From: an uncultured Collinsella sp.
Lineage (GTDB): Bacteria; Actinomycetota; Coriobacteriia; Coriobacteriales; Coriobacteriaceae
DNA length: 7,205 bases
Direction of reading: 5' to 3'
Assembly (NCBI GenBank): GCA_937926755.1
Contig: CALBBA010000242.1
Location: 1 to 7,205 of the forward strand
Part shown: one piece after another, positions 1-7,173 of the stretch
Layout: every line of letters starts with the position of its first letter
Position numbering within the stretch: the first letter of the stretch is position 1
Notes under the pieces: model-generated
The model's input: the letters and a program-made list of their open reading frames with translations, nothing else
The model's database searches: none
Told to the model about the DNA's origin: nothing
Program-made: the position numbers and the translations under genes

Positions 1-290
1 CGCCTGCCGCACCGGAGCCCGCCGCGCAGACACCTGCCGCCGCACCGGAGCCCAAGGGCACCGAGGTGGCCGCTCCCATGGTCGGCGTTTTCTATGCTGC
101 CCCGGCGCCGGGCGACGAACCGTTTGTGCGCGTGGGCTCCAAGGTCAAGGCTGGCGAGACCCTTTGCATCATCGAGGCCATGAAGGTTCTCAACGAGGTG
201 ACGGCAGAGGCGGATGGCGAGGTGCTCGAGATCTGCGTGGCCGACGGCGACCTCGTGGAGTTCGGCAGCTGCCTCATGAGGATCGGATAG
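1..290 (+). CDS. accB: Biotin carboxyl carrier protein of acetyl-CoA carboxylase (5' end outside window)
   Basis: This is the C-terminal part of AccB, the cytosolic carrier whose biotin shuttles carboxylate from biotin carboxylase (AccC) to the carboxyltransferase (AccDA). The reading frame is open from the first full codon at position 3; the true start lies upstream of the window. The visible part has a Pro/Ala/Glu-rich flexible linker (about 3-65), then a biotinyl/lipoyl domain. This begins with an APMVGVFY stretch and continues with a PAPGDEPF segment that corresponds to the protruding thumb of bacterial AccB proteins. The biotin attachment motif is EAMKV, with the acceptor lysine codon at 183-185. 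The residue after Lys is Val, where E. coli has Met. The end, at CLMRIG, is at the normal family position. fabZ begins 9 nt downstream, so the two are almost certainly co-transcribed. The identification is very secure; only the missing N-terminus limits it. Confidence 0.96.
   Translation, partial: PAAPEPAAQTPAAAPEPKGTEVAAPMVGVFYAAPAPGDEPFVRVGSKVKAGETLCIIEAMKVLNEVTAEADGEVLEICVADGDLVEFGSCLMRIG
6..53 (+). repeat. 15-nt direct repeat in the AccB Pro/Ala linker
   Basis: The 15-mer GCCGCACCGGAGCCC occurs at 6-20 and again at 39-53, exactly 33 nt (11 codons) apart and in the same reading phase. Both copies encode AAPEP. It is an in-frame duplication within the low-complexity linker that tethers the biotinyl domain. 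Linkers of this kind vary in length between strains; here at least two units are visible, and more may lie upstream of the window. Confidence 0.8.
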
Positions 291-299
291 GTGATATCC

Positions 300-722
300 A
301 TGAACAAAGAAGAGCTCAAGAAGCTGTTACCGCATCGCGAGCCGATGCTTTTGCTCGACGAGGCCGAGCTGGTGGGCGACGAGGCCCACGGCAAGATCAC
401 GATTACGGGCGACGAGTACTTTTTGCAGGGGCATTTTCCGGGAAACCCGGTCGTCCCCGGCGTGATTCAGTGCGAGATGCTCGCCCAGAACTGCTGCGTG
501 CTGCTGATGGGCGATGAGGAGGCGCGCGGCGCGACGCCGTTCTACACGAGTCTGGACAAGGTGCGCTTTAAGCGTCCGGTGCGCCCGGGCGACACGGTGG
601 ATCTAGTGTGCTCCATCACGCGTGCGCGCGGGCCGTTCCGCTTTGCGACGGGTACTGCGAGCGTCAACGGTGAGGTTTGCTGCCGCGCCGATATGTCCTT
701 TGCACTCATGCACGAAAGTTAA
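300..722 (+). CDS. fabZ: 3-hydroxyacyl-ACP dehydratase FabZ
   Basis: This 140-residue cytosolic hot-dog-fold enzyme dehydrates 3-hydroxyacyl-ACP to trans-2-enoyl-ACP in type II fatty acid elongation. Its N-terminus carries the family landmark LLPHREPMLLLDE (residues 9-21). The active-site helix segment GHFPGNPVVPGVIQCEMLAQ (44-63) contains the catalytic His45 and Glu59. Glu rather than Asp at the second position points to FabZ and not FabA. Length matches the family (about 140-150 aa). I chose ATG 300 because it has a TAGG-type ribosome site about 8 nt upstream and the product starts as FabZ proteins usually do. An in-frame GTG at 291, directly after the accB stop, would add only three residues. 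The gene sits between accB and accC, an order found in several Gram-positive fab-acc operons. Nothing about the sequence suggests loss of function. Confidence 0.95.
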   Translation: MNKEELKKLLPHREPMLLLDEAELVGDEAHGKITITGDEYFLQGHFPGNPVVPGVIQCEMLAQNCCVLLMGDEEARGATPFYTSLDKVRFKRPVRPGDTVDLVCSITRARGPFRFATGTASVNGEVCCRADMSFALMHES

Positions 723-732
723 GGAAGGCTTC

Positions 733-2062
<1,330 letters not shown>

Positions 2063-2076
<14 letters not shown>

Positions 2077-3787
2077 AAAAGCGAAGACGGTCAATGTACT
2101 TGAGGGGCCGATAACCGAGTCGTGCGCCGAGTTTCCCGCGCGCCACGTGTTTATCAAGTGCCCGGAGTGCCGCCGCGTGATCGATGAGGCACGCCTACAC
2201 GACAACCTCGAGGTCTGCCCTCGTTGCGGCAAACACTTTCGCGTGAGCGGTCGCGCGCGCATGCGCATGACGGTCGACGAGGGCACGTTTGAGGAATGGG
2301 ATGCCAATCTGGCGTCGGAGGACTTCCTCTCGTTTCCCGGCTATGCCGATAAGCTCAAGAGCGTGAGCGAGCGTTCGGGCGAGCGCGATGCCGTTGTGTG
2401 CGGCAAGGGCAAAATCTGCGGTTGCGACACGGCGCTCTTCTTTATGGATGCCAACTTTATGATGGGCTCGATGGGTTCCGTGGTGGGCGAGAAGATCTGT
2501 CGCACATTTGAGCATGCGACCGAGCTGGGATTGCCAGTTGTCGGCTTTACCGTTTCGGGCGGCGCGCGCATGCAAGAGGGCGTGACCTCGCTTATGCAGA
2601 TGGCCAAAATCTCTGCGGCGGTTAGGCGCCACAGCGAGGCGGTCGGCCTGTATATCACGGTGCTCACCGACCCCACGACCGGAGGCGTAACCGCGAGCTT
2701 TGCCATGGAAGGCGACATCATCTTGGCCGAGCCCGATGCCCTGACGGCATTTGCCGGCCCGCGCGTGATCGAGCAGAACATGCACAAGCGCCTGCCCAAG
2801 GGATTCCAGCGCTCCGAGTTTTTGCTGGAGCACGGCTTTTGCGATGCCGTTGTTCCGCGTGGCGAGATTGCGCTCACGGTAGGCGAGCTGCTGGCGCTGC
2901 ACGAAGGGCACGCGCCCGGCCTGGGGGCACCGCACGAAATTGTGCATACGGGTCGCCGCGGCAAAAAGCTGGGACATTTGTTTAAGCGCTCGGCGGCACC
3001 AAAAACCGCGCTCGAGATTGTCAAACAGACCCGCTCGGCAGATCGCGCCACGGCAGGCGAGATGATCTCGCTGGGCCTGGATGGATTTGTGGAGCTGCAT
3101 GGCGACCGTTACTTTGGCGACGACGCCGCTGTGGTGGCTGGCATTGGCTGGAAAGACGGATGCCCCGTAACGGTCATCGCCATCGAGCGCGGTACCACGA
3201 CCAAAGAGCGTATGCGCCGCAACTTTGGCATGGCGCATCCCGAGGGCTACCGCAAAGCGCGTCGCCTTATGCGCCAGGCCGAAAAGTTTGGTCGACCGGT
3301 TCTGTGCCTGGTCGATACTTCGGGCGCGTTTTGCGGCATCGGTGCCGAGGAGCGCGGCCAGGGCGAGGCGATTGCCCAGAATCTCATGGAGATGAGCGGC
3401 CTTAAGACGCCGATTGTCTCGGTTGTGACAGGCGAGGGTGGCTCTGGTGGCGCGCTGGCGCTGTCCGTGGCCGACCGCATCCTGATGCTCTCGAGCTCGG
3501 CCTATTCGGTCGTGAGCCCCGAGGCCTGTGCGTCGATTCTGTGGAAGGATACCGAGCGCGCGGATGGGGCCGCCGAGGCGCTTAAGCTCACGGCCCCCGA
3601 TCTGTTGGCGCTCGGCATCATCGACGGCATTGTCGACGATAGGGGCCTGTCGCATGAGGAGATCGCCGGCGCCGTCATGTCCTCGGCATTTGATGCCTTC
3701 GATACGCTTGGGCGGCTCGACGACGCGACCCTCACAAACCTCCGCTACGAAAAGTACCGCGCAATCGGTCAGTACCGCACGATGTGA
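2063..3787 (+). CDS. accDA: Fused acetyl-CoA carboxylase carboxyltransferase, beta (AccD) plus alpha (AccA)
   Basis: This 574-residue protein carries both carboxyltransferase halves, which transfer carboxylate from carboxybiotin to acetyl-CoA to form malonyl-CoA. The AccD part (about 1-280) starts with a four-cysteine zinc ribbon (Cys33, Cys36, Cys52, Cys55) and has the crotonase-fold motifs MGSMGSVVG (134-142), SGGARMQEG (165-173), LTDPTTGGV (201-209) and FAGPRVIEQ (230-238). A basic linker (about 281-312) joins it to the AccA part (about 313-574). That part shows RRNFGMAHPEGYRKA (385-399), GAEERGQGEAIA (427-438), GEGGSGGALAL (457-467) and SPEACASILWK (485-495). The long N-terminal helical region of E. 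coli AccA is absent or replaced by the linker. The start at ATG 2063 has a GGGG ribosome site 7 nt upstream; ATG 2069 is an in-frame alternative. Both lie inside the accC end. The gene ends with tandem stops TGA TAA. I see no frameshift or missing glycine in the oxyanion-hole motifs. Confidence 0.95.
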
Positions 3788-3803
3788 TAAAGGGACAGCC
3801 TAC

Positions 3804-5042
3804 ATGTCACATTGGGAAAGGCGTTCCATGCCACAAGTTTCTAACACCTCGTTTACAACGACGGTTTCATCAAACGCCATGGCCGTGGTGGACTATCTGT
3901 CCAAAAGCATGATGTCGGCGCTGCCGTTTATTGTCTGCGCGGCGTTGTTCCGCACCGTCGCCGTCATTATGGGCGAAGGCATGCTGGGCCTGTGGTCTGC
4001 CGATTCCGAAATCTATCGCCTGTTCTACAGTTGGCTCTATAACGCCGGCTACTACTTTTTGCCCGTTTATCTTGGTTGGGCGGCCGCCCGCCAGCTCGGT
4101 TGCTCGGAGCAGCTGGGCATGATGCTGGGCGGCGTATTGATTGCGCCCGATCTGCTTAAGCTCGTCGATGCCGCATCGACGACGGGGGCATCGATGACTT
4201 CCGTGTATGGTCTGCTTCCCGCGCCGGTCAACGATTACACGACGACTGTTATCCCGGTTCTCATCTCGGTGCCCGTGCTATGGCGAGTGGAGTGTTTCTT
4301 TCAGCGCGTTATCCCTAAGGCCGTGGCGTTTTCGTTCGTTCCGTTTGCAACCATGCTCGTCATGGTTCCGGTTTCGCTGTGTATTACGGCGCCGGCGGGC
4401 AGCTATTTGGGCATGCTGTTGGGCCAGCTTATGTTTATGCTTGGCAATTCCGGTGGCATCGTGTCGCTGCTCACGCTCATGGGGCTTGCCGCGGGCTGGG
4501 AGTTCCTAAAGATCGCGGGCGTCAGCAACGTTGTCCTATCGCTCGCCTATGCGCAGTTTATGAGTGTGGGAACGGATTCGTGCATCCTGATCGCCGCGAC
4601 GATGGCAACGTTTGCCGTTTGGGGCATGCCCTTTGGTGCGTCGCTTCGCGTTGCGGATAAGGACGAGAAGGCCCTCATGCTGGGCTATTCGATCTCGGGC
4701 GTGCTTGGCGGCGTAAGCGAGCCGGCGCTGTACGGCTGCGGCTTTAAATATGGCAGGTGTCTGACATGCATGGCCATTGGCGGCGCCGTCGGAGGCCTTG
4801 TTGCGGCCGTGGGCCACGTTACGGCCTATACCATCGGCATGACGAATGTCCTTATGGTCATTGGCTTTGCCACGGGCGGCATCTCGAACCTGCTGTGGTG
4901 CTGCGCTGCCGGCGGTGTGGCATTTGCGGTGTCTGCGGCGCTGAGCTACTGCTTTGGCGTGGTGCCGGCGAAGGGGCAGGCGGCGGGGGATGGAGCCGAT
5001 TTGCCCGAAACCTCTAAGAGCGCGGCCGAAGTAAGCGCGTAA
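3804..5042 (+). CDS. PTS EIIC-like membrane permease, stand-alone, sugar unknown
   Basis: This 412-residue protein is very hydrophobic, with about ten likely membrane segments between residues 36 and 387. It has a short polar N-terminus and a cytosolic Ala/Gly/Glu-rich tail. The sequence GGVSEPALYG (302-311) matches the sugar-binding loop signature G-I/V-T/S-E-P of the glucose/beta-glucoside EIIC superfamily (PF02378 type). LPVYLGWAAARQLG (86-99) and GVLIAPDLL (110-118) match the corresponding family segments (FLPVFLGYSAAKKFG-like). There is no fused IIA or IIB domain, and none is encoded nearby, so phosphotransfer would need partners in trans. Where beta-glucoside EIICs usually have a conserved GLHW or HH motif, this protein reads AAGWEFLKIAG (229-239). 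ATG 3804 has an AGGGA site 8 nt upstream; ATG 3828, after GGAAAGG, is a credible alternative. It lies 16 nt after accDA and before the terminator, so it is probably the last gene of the operon. Fold assignment is fairly firm; substrate and transport activity are unknown. Confidence 0.8.
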   Translation: MSHWERRSMPQVSNTSFTTTVSSNAMAVVDYLSKSMMSALPFIVCAALFRTVAVIMGEGMLGLWSADSEIYRLFYSWLYNAGYYFLPVYLGWAAARQLGCSEQLGMMLGGVLIAPDLLKLVDAASTTGASMTSVYGLLPAPVNDYTTTVIPVLISVPVLWRVECFFQRVIPKAVAFSFVPFATMLVMVPVSLCITAPAGSYLGMLLGQLMFMLGNSGGIVSLLTLMGLAAGWEFLKIAGVSNVVLSLAYAQFMSVGTDSCILIAATMATFAVWGMPFGASLRVADKDEKALMLGYSISGVLGGVSEPALYGCGFKYGRCLTCMAIGGAVGGLVAAVGHVTAYTIGMTNVLMVIGFATGGISNLLWCCAAGGVAFAVSAALSYCFGVVPAKGQAAGDGADLPETSKSAAEVSA

Positions 5043-5045
5043 ACC

Positions 5046-5076
5046 TGTGCGGCACAAGGACGATTCCTTTGCCACA
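5046..5076 (+). other. Imperfect hairpin just before the operon terminator
   Basis: An AAGGA stem (5056-5060) pairs with TCCTT (5065-5069) around a CGAT loop. GGCA (5051-5054) pairs with TGCC (5070-5073) after a bulged C, and TGT (5046-5048) pairs with ACA (5074-5076) after a two-base bulge. There is no T-run behind it. It lies four bases before the terminator stem and may act as a 3' stability element or an upstream helper of termination. It could also be chance. Confidence 0.35.
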
Positions 5077-5080
5077 TTCC

Positions 5081-5113
5081 AAGGCCGTGGCCCGTGTGGG
5101 TTGCGGCCTTTTT
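5081..5113 (+). terminator. Intrinsic terminator ending the acc operon
   Basis: AAGGCCG (5081-5087) pairs perfectly with CGGCCTT (5104-5110). The stem continues inward through three G-U wobbles (5088-5090 with 5101-5103) and CCC/GGG (5091-5093 with 5098-5100) around a GTGT loop, giving 13 pairs. A T-run (5109-5113) follows directly. It lies 38 nt after the stop of the EIIC-like gene and separates it from the metal exporter gene. Confidence 0.85.
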
Positions 5114-5140
5114 GTATCTGGGGGACAAAGTGGCTACACT
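5112..5140 (+). promoter_or_regulatory. Candidate sigma-70-type promoter for the metal exporter gene
   Basis: TTGTAT (5112-5117) and TACACT (5135-5140) are separated by exactly 17 nt, giving 3/6 and 4/6 matches to the consensus -35 and -10. TACAAT (5140-5145) is a better -10 hexamer (5/6) but has no good -35. Either would give a short leader of about 40-45 nt. A promoter is expected here because a terminator lies immediately upstream. The exact boxes are uncertain. Confidence 0.4.
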
Positions 5141-5178
5141 ACAATCCGTTTGAGCAATAGATATATAGGTAGTACCGT

Positions 5179-5195
5179 GGGGGCGGATGTAGATG
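5179..5195 (+). promoter_or_regulatory. Translation start region with a minimal ATG-TAG before the gene start
   Basis: The G-rich tract GGGGGCGG (5179-5186) serves as the probable ribosome binding site, 6-9 nt before ATG 5193. Between them lies ATG TAG (5187-5192), in frame with and directly abutting the exporter's start codon, so the sequence reads ATG TAG ATG. The first ATG can only form a start-stop pair. It may slightly lower or modulate initiation at 5193, or it may be incidental. Confidence 0.5.
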
Positions 5196-6347
5196 GTCGA
5201 GTGGATTGTTAAGCGTGCGCAGGGCGATCGTGCGCGTGTGGGCACGTTAGCGGGCATGGTGTGTATTGTCGCCAATGTCGCGCTTTGTGCTGCGAAGGGC
5301 GCAATTGGTGTGGTTTCGGGATCGGTTTCGATTGTGGCGGATGCCATGAACAACCTATCCGATGCCAGCTCGAACATCGTGAGTGTGCTGGGCTTTAAGC
5401 TGGCGAGCAAGCCGGCCGACCCCGAGCATCCTTACGGCCACGGTCGCTACGAGTATCTCTCGGGTCTGGTCGTGGCGGCGCTCGTGCTGCTGATTGGCGT
5501 TGAGCTGGTGAAGTCCTCAGTTGAGCGCGTCATCCACCCCGAACCTGTCGAGTTCTCGCTTGCCCTGGTGGCAGTCCTTGCGCTTTCGATGGTCGTAAAG
5601 CTTTGGATGGCGGCCCTCAACCAAAAACTCGGCGATCGCATTGAGTCCGAGACGCTGCATGCGACCGCCCAGGATTCCAAGAACGATGTCCTTGCTACGG
5701 GCGCCGTGCTGGCGTGCGCAATTGTTTCGCAGGTGACGCACATCAATCTTGACGCATGGGTCGGCCTTGCCGTTGGCGCCTATATCGGCTGGAGCGGTTT
5801 TGAGCTCATCCAGGATACGGTGAGCCCGCTTTTGGGCCAGTCGCCCGATCCTAAGCTGGTCAAGCACATTCGAGACAAGATCATGAGCTATCCCGGCGTT
5901 TTGGGCGTTCACGATTTGATGGTTCACGACTACGGCCCGGGTAGGAAGTTTGCAAGTGCGCATGCCGAGATGGCGGCCGAGGACAGCCCGTTGGAAAGTC
6001 ACGACACGCTCGATAACATCGAGCAGTCGTTTAGGGACGAAGACGGCATGATCGTTACGCTTCACTACGATCCCATCGTGACCGATGACCCCAAGCTGGC
6101 GAGCATGCGCTTGCGCATTCACGCCATGGCCCAACAGATCGATAGCCGCCTCTCGATTCATGACCTACGCTGTGTGCCGGGTCCTACGCACACCAACGTG
6201 ATCTTTGACTGCGTGCGTCCCTCGGATCTGCAGATGAGTGCCGAAGACGTAAAGCATGCGCTGGCACAACGGGTCGAATCGGAATATCCCAAGTCGATTG
6301 CCAAGATTACGATCGACGAAGACTACGTAGGGCATACCCACGAGTAA
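5193..6347 (+). CDS. Cation diffusion facilitator, probable Mn2+ (or other divalent metal) exporter
   Basis: This 384-residue membrane protein belongs to the CDF family, which exports divalent metals in exchange for protons. Its six-helix membrane domain (about 15-215) includes ADAMNNLSDASSN (49-61), HPYGHGRYEYLSG (79-91) and HATAQDSKNDVLATG (156-170). The transport-site positions read Asn53/Asp57 and Asp161/Asp165. An Asn-Asp/Asp-Asp set is what I recall for manganese CDFs of the MntE type, whereas zinc CDFs have His in the second pair. The cytosolic domain starts near 218 with the usual VHDLMVHDYGPGRKFASAHAEM-like strand pattern. About 80 residues further there is a second, similar pattern, IHDLRCVPGPTHTNVIFDC (322-340). 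This explains a length well above the usual 290-310 aa. The C-terminus ends HTHE. ATG 5193 is the only good start; a TAG precedes it in frame. Family is secure, metal is inferred. Confidence 0.9.
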   Translation: MVEWIVKRAQGDRARVGTLAGMVCIVANVALCAAKGAIGVVSGSVSIVADAMNNLSDASSNIVSVLGFKLASKPADPEHPYGHGRYEYLSGLVVAALVLLIGVELVKSSVERVIHPEPVEFSLALVAVLALSMVVKLWMAALNQKLGDRIESETLHATAQDSKNDVLATGAVLACAIVSQVTHINLDAWVGLAVGAYIGWSGFELIQDTVSPLLGQSPDPKLVKHIRDKIMSYPGVLGVHDLMVHDYGPGRKFASAHAEMAAEDSPLESHDTLDNIEQSFRDEDGMIVTLHYDPIVTDDPKLASMRLRIHAMAQQIDSRLSIHDLRCVPGPTHTNVIFDCVRPSDLQMSAEDVKHALAQRVESEYPKSIAKITIDEDYVGHTHE

Positions 6348-6386
6348 GGCTGTGCCGGCAAAGCAGGTTATGCAGAAGGGGAGAGC

Positions 6387-7013
6387 ATGAAGAAGCTGTA
6401 TCTACTCCGCCACGGCCAGACGGAGTTCAACGTCAAAAAGCTGGTCCAGGGCCGCTGCGATTCGCCGCTGACCGATCTGGGCCGTCAGCAAGCCGGGATG
6501 GCAGCCGCATGGCTTAAGGGCCACGGCGTCGTCCCCGACAAAGTGGTCTCTTCGCCCTTAGGCCGAGCCATGGACACAGCTCAGCTCGTCGCATGCGAGC
6601 TCCTCGGCCCGGACGCAGCAGCCGAGCCCTGCGAAGGCATTATCGAGCGCTGCTACGGCTCCTTCGAAGAAGGCCCGCACGGCGCGCTGCCCACCGACGT
6701 CTGGGATCCGGGCGAGGACCTGGTCCCCTTCGGAGGAGAAGGAAGCCAGGCGCTGCAAGAACGTATGGTGGATGCGCTTACCAATATCATGGGCTCCGAG
6801 GGCATCGAAACCCTTCTAGCAGTAAGCCACGGCAGCGCCAGCCGCCAATTTATCAAGGCCGCAGCCCCAGAGGGCTTCGAGCTCCCAACAAAACTCCCCA
6901 ACTGCGCCATCATGATCTTCGATTTCGATGAGGCAAAGCCACAAGCAGAAGGCGAACCGTCCCAATGCAAGTTCACCCTCCAGCAAATAGTGGACCCCCA
7001 ACAAAGTCATTAG
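6387..7013 (+). CDS. Histidine phosphatase family protein (phosphoglycerate-mutase-like)
   Basis: This 208-residue soluble protein has the complete catalytic set of the histidine phosphatase superfamily branch 1. LLRHGQTEFN (6-15) carries Arg8 and the phospho-accepting His9. SSPLGRAMDTA (55-65) carries Arg60. Glu87 lies in GIIERCYG, and SHGSASRQF (147-155) carries His148. GGEGSQALQERM (116-127) matches the GES...R segment. It lacks the larger insert of true 2,3-bisphosphoglycerate-dependent phosphoglycerate mutases (about 250 aa), so a small-molecule phosphatase is more likely than a glycolytic mutase. Substrate cannot be read from the sequence. ATG 6387 follows AAGGGGAG (6376-6383). The gene is 39 nt after the metal exporter with no terminator between, so co-transcription is plausible. 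Codon choice leans more to A- and C-ending codons than in the genes upstream. No clear terminator with a T-run follows within the window. Confidence 0.9.
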   Translation: MKKLYLLRHGQTEFNVKKLVQGRCDSPLTDLGRQQAGMAAAWLKGHGVVPDKVVSSPLGRAMDTAQLVACELLGPDAAAEPCEGIIERCYGSFEEGPHGALPTDVWDPGEDLVPFGGEGSQALQERMVDALTNIMGSEGIETLLAVSHGSASRQFIKAAAPEGFELPTKLPNCAIMIFDFDEAKPQAEGEPSQCKFTLQQIVDPQQSH

Positions 7014-7088
7014 CCTGAGCGAGCAAGGTTTAGCAGACATCAACGTGGCGTTCCCGGTGTGCGGCGGAGGGGGCGGGCCTGAGACATA

Positions 7089-7173
7089 TTAAGGTTGTCG
7101 CGAGTTCCGCACGAACAGGAGAGCACTTAATGTGCTCTCCGTCGTGAGCAGGACTGTAGAGCAGCAAACTTAA
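7089..7173. repeat. 85-bp imperfect palindromic element bounded by TTAAG/CTTAA
   Basis: The ends are TTAAG (7089-7093) and CTTAA (7169-7173). The core GGAGAGCAC (7118-7126) pairs perfectly with GTGCTCTCC (7132-7140) around a TTAAT loop, and CACGA (7110-7114) pairs with TCGTG (7142-7146). The outer arms also resemble each other when one is reverse-complemented: the terminal 13 bases match at 10 positions. The centre of the core lies within 2 nt of the midpoint of the ends, so the symmetry covers the whole element. No T-run follows the core and no clear target-site duplication is visible. It may be a dispersed palindromic repeat, a MITE-like relic or a structured RNA. The surrounding 7014-7088 and 7174-7205 show only G-rich and C-rich tracts and no gene. 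Confidence 0.6.

Noticed and set aside
291..299. GTG start for fabZ at 291
   Set aside because: It directly follows the accB stop and adds only three residues; ATG 300 has the better-spaced ribosome site and the usual FabZ N-terminus. It cannot be fully excluded.
622..732. Upstream in-frame start that would extend accC by 37 residues
   Set aside because: The extension overlaps the fabZ end and has no similarity to biotin carboxylases. ATG 733 has a strong ribosome site and gives the exact family length.
2195..3655. Long open frame (486 codons) on the minus strand opposite accDA
   Set aside because: It lies wholly antisense to a well-conserved gene and its translation is rich in Arg, His and Ala with no recognisable motif. 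This is the expected shadow of a GC-rich, codon-biased gene.
3794..3808. GACA/TGTC hairpin over the permease start codon
   Set aside because: Only four pairs, too weak to argue for regulation.
4536..5075. Minus-strand open frame opposite the permease 3' end
   Set aside because: Antisense to a gene with clear membrane segments and the GVSEP motif; its translation is a basic, low-information shadow.
7061..7077. G-rich tract as a possible G-quadruplex
   Set aside because: The runs are mostly GG with only one GGGGG and one GGG, so a stable three-tetrad quadruplex is not supported.
7118..7140. Core hairpin as an intrinsic terminator for the phosphatase gene
   Set aside because: The stem is strong, but the bases after it are GTCGTGAGCAG with no T-run, and it is embedded in a larger symmetric element.
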